Positions 18,045 to 26,578 are shown, numbered from the stretch's first letter. The stretch is DNA of 64,000 nucleotides from Streptomyces sp. Ncost-T10-10d (GCF_900091955.1 NZ_FMDF01000224.1:62001-126000), one strand, 5' to 3'. The notes: generated by a model not told the origin, from the letters alone. A program made the numbers and translations.

Positions 18045-19262
18045 ATGACGCCGCCCACCGTGCTCGCCGTGATCCCCGCCCGCGGCGGATCCAAGGGCGT
18101 CCCGGCCAAGAACCTCGCCCAGGTCGGCGGCGTACCGCTGGTCGCCCGTGCCGTACGCGCCTGCCTGGCCTCCCGTGAGGTCACGGACGTCGTCGTGACG
18201 ACCGACGACGCGGCCATCGCCGACGCGGCCCGCGCCGCCGGCGACACGCTGGGCGCCCCGGAGCGGGTGCACATCGTCCAGCGTCCGGCGGCCATCGCGG
18301 GGGACAGGGCGAGCAGCGAGGACGCGGTGCTGCACGCCCTGGACGCATACGAGGCGATGCGCGACCGGAAGGCCGACGTGGTGCTGCTGGTCCAGTGCAC
18401 CAGCCCCTTCGTCGTGCGGGAGGACATCGACGGCGTCGCCGCGGCCGTCGCCCGCGACGGCGCCGACACGGCGGTCACGGTCGCCCCGTTCCACGGCTTC
18501 CTCTGGCGCGACGGCAGTGCCCTGGAGGAGGACAACCACGGCGTCAACCACGACAAGTCCGTCCGGCAGATGCGCCAGGACCGTCCCGAGGACCTGCTGG
18601 AAACGGGCACCGCGTACGCCATGAACGCCGCGGGCTTCCGTATCCACCGCCACCGCTTCTTCGGCCACACCGCTCTGGTGCGCACCGACGCCGCCCGGGT
18701 CCTGGAGGTCGACGACCCGCACGACCTGGCCCGCGCCCGCGCCCTCGCGCCGCTCCTGGACCCCTCACCGCTGCCCACCCGGGACGACATCGACGCGGTC
18801 GTCCTCGACTTCGACGGCACGCAGACCGACGACCGGGTCCTCATCGACGCCGACGGACGCGAGATCGTCGCCGTGCACCGCGGCGACGGCCTGGGCATCG
18901 CCGCCCTGCGCAAGGCAGGAATGCCGCTGCTGATCCTCTCCACGGAACAGAACCCGGTCGTCGCGGCCCGCGCCCACAAGCTCCGCATCCCGGTCCTGCA
19001 CGGCATCGACCGCAAGGACCTGGCGCTCAAGCAGTGGTGCGACGAACAGTCCATCGCTCCGGAACGCGTCCTCTACGTCGGCAACGACGTCAACGACCTG
19101 CCGTGCTTCGCGCTGGCCGGCTGGCCCGTCGCGGTCGCGAGCGCCCATGACTCGGTACGTGCCGCGGCGCGCGCCGTCACGACCACCCCTGGCGGCTTCG
19201 GCGCCATCCGCGAGATCGCGGCCTGGCTGCTGGGCCCCACCCTCACGAAGTCCCCCGAGTAA
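18045..19262 (+). CDS. neuA: CMP-nonulosonate cytidylyltransferase fused to KdsC-like HAD phosphatase
   Basis: 405 residues. Residues 7-230 are an acylneuraminate cytidylyltransferase: VIPARGGSKGVPAKNL (10-25) is the nucleotide-binding signature, and LLVQCTSPFV and GTAYAMN follow. Residues about 248-400 are a C-type HAD phosphatase like KdsC: VVLDFDGTQTDD supplies the catalytic Asp pair, and YVGNDVNDLPCF the metal-binding Asp residues. One polypeptide would therefore dephosphorylate a nonulosonate 9-phosphate and activate the sugar as CMP-nonulosonate in the cytoplasm. ATG 18045 is preferred because AGGAG lies at 18035-18039; a GTG at 18006 overlapping the previous stop codon is an alternative. 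The symbol is by function; the sugar may be Kdn rather than Neu5Ac. Confidence 0.87.
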   Translation: MTPPTVLAVIPARGGSKGVPAKNLAQVGGVPLVARAVRACLASREVTDVVVTTDDAAIADAARAAGDTLGAPERVHIVQRPAAIAGDRASSEDAVLHALDAYEAMRDRKADVVLLVQCTSPFVVREDIDGVAAAVARDGADTAVTVAPFHGFLWRDGSALEEDNHGVNHDKSVRQMRQDRPEDLLETGTAYAMNAAGFRIHRHRFFGHTALVRTDAARVLEVDDPHDLARARALAPLLDPSPLPTRDDIDAVVLDFDGTQTDDRVLIDADGREIVAVHRGDGLGIAALRKAGMPLLILSTEQNPVVAARAHKLRIPVLHGIDRKDLALKQWCDEQSIAPERVLYVGNDVNDLPCFALAGWPVAVASAHDSVRAAARAVTTTPGGFGAIREIAAWLLGPTLTKSPE

Positions 19263-19309
19263 CCCCCCCAAGTCCCCCTAGCACCTCCCCCAAGTAAGGA
19301 ACGCACCTC

Positions 19310-20245
19310 ATGAGCACCTCCCGTCTGCGCACCCTCGGCACCCGTACCGCGGGCCCGGGCCGGCCCGTCTACGTCACCGGTGAGATCGGCATCAACCACA
19401 ACGGCGACCTCGACAACGCCCTCGCGCTGATCGACGTGGCGGCCGAAGCCGGCTGCGACGCCGTCAAGTTCCAGAAGCGCACCCCGGAGATCTGCACCCC
19501 GCGCGACCAGTGGGACATCGAGCGCGACACCCCCTGGGGCCGGATGACGTACATCGACTACCGCCACCGCGTCGAGTTCGGCGAGGCCGAGTACCAGGCC
19601 ATCTCCGAGCACTGCGCCAAGCGCGGCATCGACTGGTTCGCCTCCCCGTGGGACACCGAGGCCGTCGCCTTCCTGGAGAAGTTCGACGTCCCCGCCCACA
19701 AGGTGGCCTCGGCCTCCCTCACCGACGACGAACTCCTGCGTGCCCTGAGGGCGACCGGCCGCACGATCATCCTCTCCACCGGCATGTCGACCCCGCGCCA
19801 GATCCGCCACGCGGTAGAGGTCCTGGGATCGGACAACATCCTTCTCTGCCACGCCACGTCGACGTACCCGGCCAAGGCCGAGGAGCTGAACCTCCGGGTC
19901 ATCAACACCCTCCAGCAGGAGTACCCCAACGTCCCGATCGGCTACAGCGGCCACGAGACCGGCCTCCAGACGACCCTCGCCGCCGTCGCCCTCGGCGCCG
20001 CGTTCGTCGAGCGCCACATCACCCTCGACCGCGCCATGTGGGGCTCCGACCAGGCCGCCTCCGTCGAGCCGCAGGGCCTCACCCGCCTCGTCCGCGACAT
20101 CCGCACCATCGAGGCCTCGCTCGGCGACGGCATCAAGAAGGTGTACGAGTCCGAGCTCGGCCCGATGAAGAAGCTCCGCCGGGTCGCGGGCGTCGTCGCC
20201 GAGAGCGCCGAGACGGCTCCGGCCGCCGAGCCGGTCGCGGTCTGA
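19310..20245 (+). CDS. neuB: N-acetylneuraminate synthase family protein (NeuB/Kdn synthase)
   Basis: 311 residues, ATG behind AAGGA (19296-19300). It is the TIM-barrel NeuB domain: GEIGINHNGDLDNALALID, CDAVKFQKRTPE, IDWFASPWDTEAVAFLE, STGMST, and GYSGHETG with FVERHITLDR. These position phosphoenolpyruvate and the metal. The protein ends shortly after the barrel and lacks the C-terminal SAF (antifreeze-like) domain of classical 340-350-residue NeuB, which normally covers the neighbouring subunit's active site and contacts the N-acetyl group. The enzyme condenses PEP with a mannose derivative. The absence of the SAF domain and of NeuC nearby both point to a non-acetylated substrate such as mannose or mannose 6-phosphate, giving Kdn; this is inference. 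Confidence 0.88.
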   Translation: MSTSRLRTLGTRTAGPGRPVYVTGEIGINHNGDLDNALALIDVAAEAGCDAVKFQKRTPEICTPRDQWDIERDTPWGRMTYIDYRHRVEFGEAEYQAISEHCAKRGIDWFASPWDTEAVAFLEKFDVPAHKVASASLTDDELLRALRATGRTIILSTGMSTPRQIRHAVEVLGSDNILLCHATSTYPAKAEELNLRVINTLQQEYPNVPIGYSGHETGLQTTLAAVALGAAFVERHITLDRAMWGSDQAASVEPQGLTRLVRDIRTIEASLGDGIKKVYESELGPMKKLRRVAGVVAESAETAPAAEPVAV

Positions 20246-20256
20246 CGGGCCGACCG

Positions 20257-21312
20257 GTGAACCTCGCCTTCGTCGAGAGCCCGGTCCAGCTCCTGAACGT
20301 CCTGGAGTGGGCCTACACAGAGGGAGGCGACGACCATGTCCTCACGGACATCACGGTCGTCGTCCTCCCCCCGGTCGACCCGATGTCGCGCGGCCAGCTG
20401 CGCCGGATGGCGGAGCTGGCCCGCGACGAGGGCGTCAACGTCCGCTGGCAGGAGGCGCGCGGCGGCGCCGGCGCGCCCCTGAAGACCCTGCGCTCACTGG
20501 CCGGACTGCTGCGCAGAGCGGAGCGGATCGTCATCGGCGACCCCTTCTCCCGCTACGTCCAGCTCCTGCTCACCATGGTCCGCGCCCGCCGCCTCACGGT
20601 GGTCGACGACGGCACGGCCACCATGGAGTTCGTCGCCCAACTGGCCCGTGGCGAACGCCTGGTGCGCTGGCACCGCAAGGGAAGCTCGGGCCCGCGCGAA
20701 CTGGTCCTGGCCCCGGTCACGGCCCGCGCCCGCAGCCGCTTCACCCCGTCCGCCACCCGCACGGTCGAGGTCTTCACGGCGATGCCGGTCGAGGCTCCGC
20801 CCGGCGTCACCGTCACCCCCAACACCTTCGCCTGGACCCGCGCCCGATTCGGCCCGCCGCTGCTCACCAAGGGCGCGGACCTGGTCGGTACCTCGCTCGT
20901 CGAGACGGGCGTGGTCGACCAGGCCCAGTACCTGGAGGCCGTCGCGGCCCTGGCCCGCACCCATGGGGCCACCCGCTACTTCGCCCACCGCCGCGAGTCC
21001 ACCGACAAGCTCCACGCCCTGGAGGCCGCCATCGGCCTGGAGATCGTCCGCCCCGACCTCCCCCTGGAACTCATCGCCCGCCGCGGCCCCATCGGCCGTA
21101 CGGTCCTGAGCTTCCCCTCCACGGTCGTCCACACCCTGCCCCTCGCCCTCGTCGGTACGGACGTCAAGGTCGCGGTCTGCGACATCGCCCCGGAATGGCT
21201 CCGCGACACGGCGTCGCCGCGCGCCCAGGGGTTCCTGAGCGGCGTCACGGAGACGGCCCGCGACGTACAGCGCCTGGCGCCCTGGCGGGCGACGGCGATC
21301 ACGGAGGCGTAG
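20257..21312 (+). CDS. Alpha-2,8-polysialyltransferase-like glycosyltransferase
   Basis: 351 residues from GTG 20257, 11 bp after the neuB stop. The N-terminus LAFVESPVQLLNVLEWAY is the hallmark opening of the polysialyltransferase-like family (ESPLQLLNALE type). IVIGDPFSRYVQLLL, LTVVDDGTATMEFV, and YFAHRRESTDKL followed by VVHTLPLALVGTDVKV match later family blocks; the H-R-R-E and T-L-P residues correspond to CMP-sugar-binding sites in sialyltransferase relatives. It closes the operon, implying polymerisation or transfer of the CMP-nonulosonate made by the two preceding proteins. A second, divergent family member is encoded at 14089-15474 on the other strand. Confidence 0.82.
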   Translation: MNLAFVESPVQLLNVLEWAYTEGGDDHVLTDITVVVLPPVDPMSRGQLRRMAELARDEGVNVRWQEARGGAGAPLKTLRSLAGLLRRAERIVIGDPFSRYVQLLLTMVRARRLTVVDDGTATMEFVAQLARGERLVRWHRKGSSGPRELVLAPVTARARSRFTPSATRTVEVFTAMPVEAPPGVTVTPNTFAWTRARFGPPLLTKGADLVGTSLVETGVVDQAQYLEAVAALARTHGATRYFAHRRESTDKLHALEAAIGLEIVRPDLPLELIARRGPIGRTVLSFPSTVVHTLPLALVGTDVKVAVCDIAPEWLRDTASPRAQGFLSGVTETARDVQRLAPWRATAITEA

Positions 21313-21421
21313 CAGGGGACGTGCCGGAGCCCCACCCTGACCCGGAACGGGCCTGTAATCAGGGCTTGTTGGGGGAAGGCCCCGATAGCGGGCAGGGTCG
21401 GCCGGGCGCGAGCATCGGCGC

Positions 21422-22027
21422 ATGACGACGATGCGGATGGCGACGGAGCGACAGGGTGCCACGGCCGGGACGGTGTTTCTCGCGGGACCGGCCCTGATGG
21501 CCGCGTACGGAGTGGTGCGGCTGATCGGTCGCGCCGTCAGTGATTACGGGCCCGGGATGTGGTGGTCGCTGGCGCACCTGCTGTTCCTGGCCGGGGTGCT
21601 CGCGTTCGTGCCGGTGTTCCTGGGGTTGCGGAGGCTCGCCGGGGAGCGCGCGGGCAAGCGGGTCGCCGTCGCGGTGGCCGCCTGGACCGGGCTGCTCGGT
21701 GCGGTGGCGGTGGCGGTGCAGGCGGTGATCGACCTGGTGGTCGGGTTCGTCGCGGCGGACAAGCGCGCCATGGGCGAGATTTTCGAGCGGGTGCAGGACA
21801 TACCCGGTGTGATGCCGTTGGTCTACACCGTGGTGCCGATGCTGTTCTGGCTCGGGCTGCTGGCCCTCGTCACCCTGCTCGCGTTCTTCCGCCGGGACCT
21901 GGTCCGGGCGTGGGCTCCCGTCGCGGTGCTGGCCGGGGTCGTGCTGACGGCCATGAACCTGGATCTGCTGCCGATCGGTGCCCTGTGCATCGGTCTGGCG
22001 CTGCTGCCGGTGCGCCGTAGCCGGTAG
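21422..22027 (+). CDS. Multi-pass membrane protein of unknown function
   Basis: 201 residues with five to six hydrophobic segments: ATAGTVFLAGPALMAAYGVV, WWSLAHLLFLAGVLAFVPVF, AVAAWTGLLGAVAVAVQAVI, PLVYTVVPMLFWLGLLALV, and two near the C-terminus. The end is basic (LLPVRRSR). No motif identifies a function. ATG 21422 has only a weak ribosome site; an in-frame ATG at 21431 is also possible. It lies 109 bp after the glycan operon and on the same strand, so it could be read through from it, but there is no sign of functional linkage. Confidence 0.7.
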   Translation: MTTMRMATERQGATAGTVFLAGPALMAAYGVVRLIGRAVSDYGPGMWWSLAHLLFLAGVLAFVPVFLGLRRLAGERAGKRVAVAVAAWTGLLGAVAVAVQAVIDLVVGFVAADKRAMGEIFERVQDIPGVMPLVYTVVPMLFWLGLLALVTLLAFFRRDLVRAWAPVAVLAGVVLTAMNLDLLPIGALCIGLALLPVRRSR

Positions 22028-22167
22028 AAAATGGGTGAGTTTACCCACCTCCGTCTCACGTCACACGCTCCGACGCCACATTTTGTTCGTCTATGCGGCT
22101 GAACTTTTGTTGATCTGTGGTCAGTTGAGGGGGCAAGGGCCTTACTCTTCACCAGGTGAACCAGTTG

Positions 22168-23394
22168 ATGTCCCGTGATTCCGATGCCCAGCTGCCCGGG
22201 GACGAGGCGCTGCCCGGCACCCTGCCCGAGCCCTTGCGTGCCGAACTGATCGCCTTCCGGCGCGACCTGCACATGCACCCGGAGCTCGGCAATCAGGAGT
22301 TCCGTACCACCGCGGCCATCAAGGCCCGGTTGGAGAAGGCGGGGCTCGAACCCCGGGTGCTCGACACGGGGACGGGGCTCATCTGTGACGTGGGAAGCCG
22401 GAGCGGCGACCCGCGGCCCATGCTCGCTCTGCGCGCGGACATCGACGCACTGCCCATCCCGGACACCAAGGCCGGCGTCCCGTACCGCTCCACCGTCCCC
22501 GACCGGGCGCATGCCTGCGGGCACGACATCCACACCACCTCGGTCCTCGGCGCCGGGCTGGTGCTCGCCGAGCTCGACCGGCAGGGGCTGCTGCCGCGGC
22601 CGGTGCGGCTGATCTTCCAGCCGGCCGAAGAGGTACTGCCCGGCGGCGCGCCCGACACGATCGCGTCCGGGGCCCTGGAGGGCGTCGGGCGGATCATCGG
22701 AGTGCACTGCGACCCGAAGGTGGACGTGGGGCGGATCGGGCTGCGGGTCGGGGCGATCACCTCGGCCTGCGACCGGCTGGAGGTCAGCCTCGACGGCCCC
22801 GGCGGGCACACCGCCCGGCCGCATCTGACCACCGACCTGGTCACCGCCGCCTCCAAGGTCGCCACCGAGGTGCCCGCACTGCTTGCCCGACGGGTCGACG
22901 CACGGGCCGGGCTTGCCGTCACCTGGGGACGGCTGGAGGCCGGGCACGCCTGCAACGTGATCCCGCAGCACGCCGAGCTCTCCGGCACCGTGCGCTGCCT
23001 GGACCTGGCGGCCTGGCGGGAGGCGCCGGACCTGGTGCACGCGGCGATCGACGAGGTGGCCGGGATGCACGGGGCCAAGACGGTGATCAACTACGTCCGG
23101 GGCGTCCCGCCGGTGGTGAACGACGCCGCCGTGATCGACCTGCTCGCCGGGGCGATGACCGCCCGCCGCGGGTCGTATGCGATCGAGGACACCGAGCAGA
23201 GCCTCGGCGGCGAGGACTTCTCCTGGTACCTGGAGCACGTCCCCGGAGCCATGGCCCGGCTCGGGGTCCGTACCCCCGGCGACACCGCCCGGCTCGACCT
23301 GCATCGTGGCGATTTCGACGCCGACGAGGAGGCGATCACGGTGGGCGTAGAGCTGTTCACTGCGTCGGCACTTCTGGATGGCTGCTCCGCCTGA
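22168..23394 (+). CDS. M20-family amidohydrolase (hippurate hydrolase-like)
   Basis: 408 residues from ATG 22168, preferred because AGGTGA (22154-22159) precedes it by 8 nt; a GTG at 22156 lies inside that ribosome site. FRRDLHMHPELGNQE, the zinc-binding HACGHDIHTT, IFQPAEEVLPGGAP, and GPGGHTARPH are the signatures of peptidase family M20D, which hydrolyses N-acyl amino acids and related amides. A dimerisation domain occupies the middle and QSLGGEDFSWYL provides the last metal ligands. The substrate is not predictable. It sits immediately upstream of the nucleoside-binding lipoprotein, but that gene has its own promoter element. The final 49 codons are repeated directly after the stop codon (see the repeat at 23248-23541). 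Confidence 0.88.
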   Translation: MSRDSDAQLPGDEALPGTLPEPLRAELIAFRRDLHMHPELGNQEFRTTAAIKARLEKAGLEPRVLDTGTGLICDVGSRSGDPRPMLALRADIDALPIPDTKAGVPYRSTVPDRAHACGHDIHTTSVLGAGLVLAELDRQGLLPRPVRLIFQPAEEVLPGGAPDTIASGALEGVGRIIGVHCDPKVDVGRIGLRVGAITSACDRLEVSLDGPGGHTARPHLTTDLVTAASKVATEVPALLARRVDARAGLAVTWGRLEAGHACNVIPQHAELSGTVRCLDLAAWREAPDLVHAAIDEVAGMHGAKTVINYVRGVPPVVNDAAVIDLLAGAMTARRGSYAIEDTEQSLGGEDFSWYLEHVPGAMARLGVRTPGDTARLDLHRGDFDADEEAITVGVELFTASALLDGCSA

Positions 23395-23541
23395 GCCATG
23401 GCCCGGCAAGGGGTCCGTACCTCCGACGGAGCTGCCCGACTTGACCTGCATCGCGGTGATTTCGACGCCGATGGGGAGGCCGCCGCGATGGCCGCGAAGC
23501 TCTTCGCTGCCTCCGCGTTGCCCGACGGCAACCATCCGTAA
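23248..23541 (+). repeat. Two-copy 147-bp tandem repeat of the amidohydrolase 3' end
   Basis: Copy 1 (23248-23394) is the last 49 codons of the amidohydrolase including TGA. Copy 2 (23395-23541) starts GCCATGGCCCGG exactly like copy 1, stays in the same frame, has the same length and ends in TAA. Both encode RLDLHRGDFDAD and an LF-x-ASAL block, with about two thirds of residues shared by eye, so the duplication is old. Copy 2 has its own ATG (23398) but no ribosome site. It would be translated only by readthrough of the TGA at 23392-23394. Confidence 0.9.
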
Positions 23542-23607
23542 CCGGACGCGTCGCCCCCCGTTCGCGACGATCCGATAACGGCTTCCGTACAGGGCTTTAT
23601 CTGACAT

Positions 23608-23619
23608 CTACGCGCGTTA
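23608..23619. promoter_or_regulatory. Nucleoside-regulon palindrome (10 of 12) before the BMP lipoprotein gene
   Basis: CTACGCGCGTTA matches the CTACGCGCGTAG palindrome at 10 of 12 positions. It lies 60 bp before the TTG start of the lipoprotein gene, and a -10-like TACGAT (23618-23623) begins inside its right half. Confidence 0.6.
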
Positions 23620-23679
23620 CGATCGCCGCGAAACCAGCGCCGGAAGAGGCGCTTCGGTCAGGTTTGAAGGAGCCTTCCC

Positions 23680-24720
23680 TTGCGCCGGGTATCCAAGATC
23701 ACCGCTGCGTGTGCTGTCACTGCGGCCCTCGCGCTCACCGCCACCGCGTGTGGCGAGTCGTCCACCGAGAGCCCCAGCTCCGACAAGGGCAAGATGAAGA
23801 TCGGCATGGCCTACGACGTGGGCGGCCGTGGTGACAACTCGTTCAACGACTCCGCCGCGCGTGGTCTGGACAAGGCCAAGTCCGAGTTCAGCGCCGAGAC
23901 GAAGGAGCTCACCGCCAAGAACGGTGAGACCCCTGCCGACCGTGAGCAGCGCCTGGAGTCGCTCGCCGAGGGCGGCTACAACCCGGTCATAGCGGTCGGG
24001 TTCGCGTACAAGGACGCGGTCGACAAGATCGCGGCCAAGTACCCGAAGGTCAGCTTCGGTCTCGTCGACTCGGTCGCCGCCGCGAAGAACGTCGACAGCA
24101 TCGTCTTCACCGAGGAGCAGGGCTCCTACCTCGCCGGTGTCGCCGCCGCGCTGAAGTCGAAGGACGGCCAGGTCGGCTTCATCGGCGGTGTGGACCTTCC
24201 GCTGATCAAGAAGTTCGCCGCCGGCTTCCAGCAGGGCGTCCTGGACACCAAGCCGAAGGCCAAGGTGCAGATCCAGTACCTGTCCACCGGTTCGGACCTG
24301 TCCGGCTTCGGCAGCCCCGACAAGGGCAAGGAAGCCGCCAAGGGCATGCTCGACAAGGGTGCGGACGTCATCTTCGCCGCCGCGGGCGGCTCGGGTGCCG
24401 GTTCGATCGAGGCCGTCGCCGGCAAGAAGGGCGCCTGGTCCATCGGCGTCGACTCCGACCAGGCGCTCGACCCGGCGCTGTCGAAGTACAAGGACACGAT
24501 CATGACCTCCGTCGTCAAGAACGTCGACACCGGCGTCTTCGACCTGGTCAAGTCCGTCAAGGACGGCAAGCCGTTGACCGGCACGCAGGCGTACTCCCTG
24601 GCCAAGGGCGGCGTCAGCCTGACCGCCACGGGTGACCACCTCAAGGACATCCAGACCCAGCTCGACGAGGCGAAGAAGAAGATCGTCGACGGCACCATCA
24701 CGGTCAAGACCACGACCTGA
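23680..24720 (+). CDS. BMP-family nucleoside-binding lipoprotein
   Basis: 346 residues. TTG start with GAAGGAG (23666-23672) at 7-nt spacing. The signal peptide ends in the lipobox LTATAC, so Cys24 would be lipidated and the protein anchored outside the membrane. The mature part is a basic-membrane-protein (PnrA-like) periplasmic-binding fold: KIGMAYDVGGRGDNSFNDSAARGL, AVGFAYKDAV, GFIGGVDLPLIKKF, and IFAAAGGSGAG, the family blocks that hold purine or pyrimidine nucleosides. It is the solute-binding component for the ABC transporter encoded next, although a strong terminator (24733-24776) and a second regulated promoter separate it from the ATPase gene, allowing it to be expressed in excess. 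Confidence 0.9.
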   Translation: MRRVSKITAACAVTAALALTATACGESSTESPSSDKGKMKIGMAYDVGGRGDNSFNDSAARGLDKAKSEFSAETKELTAKNGETPADREQRLESLAEGGYNPVIAVGFAYKDAVDKIAAKYPKVSFGLVDSVAAAKNVDSIVFTEEQGSYLAGVAAALKSKDGQVGFIGGVDLPLIKKFAAGFQQGVLDTKPKAKVQIQYLSTGSDLSGFGSPDKGKEAAKGMLDKGADVIFAAAGGSGAGSIEAVAGKKGAWSIGVDSDQALDPALSKYKDTIMTSVVKNVDTGVFDLVKSVKDGKPLTGTQAYSLAKGGVSLTATGDHLKDIQTQLDEAKKKIVDGTITVKTTT

Positions 24721-24732
24721 TCCGGTCCGTCG

Positions 24733-24776
24733 ATCGGGGCCCGGGTGAGCCGCTTCGGCTTCACGCGGGCCCCGAT
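24733..24776 (+). terminator. Hairpin terminator after the BMP lipoprotein gene
   Basis: ATCGGGGCCCG (24733-24743) pairs perfectly with CGGGCCCCGAT (24766-24776), and the intervening GTGAGCCG / CGGCTTCAC extends the stem. No U-tract follows, as is common in Streptomyces. Confidence 0.75.
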
Positions 24777-24860
24777 TCACGTACGGCTTCCGGTTGCATC
24801 GCCGTAGCCGTACGCACACTGTCTGCCACCTGCTATCAGGTGGCCAACGATTCGGCGGCG

Positions 24861-24872
24861 CTACGCGCGTAG
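24861..24872. promoter_or_regulatory. Nucleoside-regulon palindrome before the ABC ATPase gene
   Basis: A perfect 12-bp palindrome, CTACGCGCGTAG, 87 bp before the proposed ATPase start. TAGCGT, a possible -10, begins in its right half at 24870. Its presence also rules out coding starts upstream of it. Confidence 0.7.
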
Positions 24873-24958
24873 CGTCCGCCGGGCGCGGTACCTTTTTTCG
24901 CCCCCACCGCCTCCGTCCCATCGCCTCCGCCCTCCGCTCCTGCCAAGGAGAGTGCGCC

Positions 24959-26578
24959 ATCAACGCGTCCAGCAGTCCTCATGCCGTGGAACTCCGCGGT
25001 ATCACCAAGCGGTTCCCCGGAGTCGTGGCCAACCACGACATCGACATCACCGTGCGCCGCGGCACCGTCCACGCTCTCGTCGGCGAGAACGGCGCCGGCA
25101 AGTCCACTCTGATGAAGATCCTGTACGGCATGCAGAAGCCGGACGAGGGCACCATTGCGGTGGACGGCGAGCAGGTCTCGTTCCACAACCCCGGCGACGC
25201 CATCGACCGCGGCATCGGCATGGTGCACCAGCACTTCATGCTCGCCGACTACCTCACGGTCCTGGAGAACGTCGTCCTCGGCTCCGAGAAGCTGTACGGG
25301 ATCGGCGACCGGGCCCGCGCCAAGATCAAGGAGATCTCCGACGCCTACGGACTCGGTGTCCGCCCGGACGCCATGGTCGAGGACCTCGGGGTCGCCGACC
25401 GGCAGCGCGTGGAGATCCTCAAGGTCCTCTACCGCGGCGCCCGCACGCTGATCCTCGACGAGCCCACCGCCGTCCTCGTACCGCAGGAGGTCGATGCGCT
25501 CTTCGACAACCTGCGCGAGCTCAAGGCCGAGGGCCTGACCGTCATCTTCATCTCGCACAAGCTGGGCGAGGTCCTGTCGGTCGCCGACGAGATCACCGTC
25601 ATCCGGCGCGGCACGACGGTGGGCACCGCCGACCCGAAACACACGACGACCAAACAGCTCGCCGAGCTGATGGTCGGCAGCGAACTCCCGTCGCCGGAGA
25701 CCCGTGAGTCGACCGTCACCGACGTACCGATGCTGACCGTCGAGGGGCTGCGGCTGACCGCCACCGACCCGGACGGCGTGGTGCGTTCGGTGCTCGACGG
25801 CATCGACTTCACCATCCACAAGGGCGAGGTCCTCGGCATCGCGGGCGTCGAGGGCAACGGTCAGTCCGAACTGGTCGACGCGATCATGGGCATGCGCCAC
25901 CTCGACACCGGCGTACTCACCCTGGACGGCGTCGACATCTCCCGCACGCCGACCCGCAAGCGCCGCGAGGACGGCATGGCCGTCATCCCCGAGGACCGCC
26001 ACCGGCACGGACTGCTGCTGGAGGCCCCGCTCTGGGAGAACCGCATCCTCGGCCATGTCACCGAACGCCCCAACAGCAAGGGCGTGTTCCTCGACCTCAA
26101 GGGAGCCCGCGCCGACACCGAGCGGATCGTGCGCGAGTACGACGTCCGCACCCCCGGTATCGAGGTCACCGCGGCCTCCCTCTCCGGCGGCAACCAGCAG
26201 AAGCTGATCGTCGGCCGTGAGATGAGCCACGACCCGAAGCTCCTGATCGCCGCGCACCCCACCCGGGGCGTGGACGTCGGAGCCCAGGCGCAGATCTGGG
26301 ACCAGATCCGCGAGGCACGCCGAGAAGGACTGGCGGTGCTGCTGATCTCCGCCGACCTGGACGAGCTGATCGGGCTCTCCGACACCCTGCGTGTCATGTA
26401 CCGCGGCCGACTGGTGGCGGACGCCGACCCGGCGACCATCACCCCGGAGGAGCTCGGCTCGGCGATGACGGGCGCGGCCACCGGTCACCTCGAAGCGCCG
26501 GACGAGACAGCTGCGCCGGACGACTCCGGTGCCGAAAGCACCGACACCGACCCCCGGAACGGGGGAGAGGACCGATGA
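24959..26578 (+). CDS. Nucleoside ABC transporter ATP-binding protein
   Basis: 539 residues with two fused ABC domains, as in sugar and nucleoside importers (MglA/NupO type). First domain: LVGENGAGKSTLMKIL Walker A (about 40-55), LILDEPTAVL Walker B. Second domain: degenerate Walker A GVEGNGQSEL and signature LSGGNQQKLIV (about 408-418). In this transporter class the second domain is the less conserved one. Start: AAGGAG (24945-24950) points, at 8-nt spacing, to an ATC codon at 24959, followed by AACGCG (N-A-S-S-S-P-H-A-V-E-L). No ATG, GTG or TTG lies in frame between the operator and this point; the next is GTG 24986, without a ribosome site. It energises uptake with the two permeases that follow (ATGA overlap). 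Confidence 0.88.
   Translation: MNASSSPHAVELRGITKRFPGVVANHDIDITVRRGTVHALVGENGAGKSTLMKILYGMQKPDEGTIAVDGEQVSFHNPGDAIDRGIGMVHQHFMLADYLTVLENVVLGSEKLYGIGDRARAKIKEISDAYGLGVRPDAMVEDLGVADRQRVEILKVLYRGARTLILDEPTAVLVPQEVDALFDNLRELKAEGLTVIFISHKLGEVLSVADEITVIRRGTTVGTADPKHTTTKQLAELMVGSELPSPETRESTVTDVPMLTVEGLRLTATDPDGVVRSVLDGIDFTIHKGEVLGIAGVEGNGQSELVDAIMGMRHLDTGVLTLDGVDISRTPTRKRREDGMAVIPEDRHRHGLLLEAPLWENRILGHVTERPNSKGVFLDLKGARADTERIVREYDVRTPGIEVTAASLSGGNQQKLIVGREMSHDPKLLIAAHPTRGVDVGAQAQIWDQIREARREGLAVLLISADLDELIGLSDTLRVMYRGRLVADADPATITPEELGSAMTGAATGHLEAPDETAAPDDSGAESTDTDPRNGGEDR

Noticed and set aside
22030..22060. Short TGGGT-n6-ACCCA inverted repeat after the membrane protein gene
   Set aside because: The stem is only 5 bp, too weak to call a terminator or operator.
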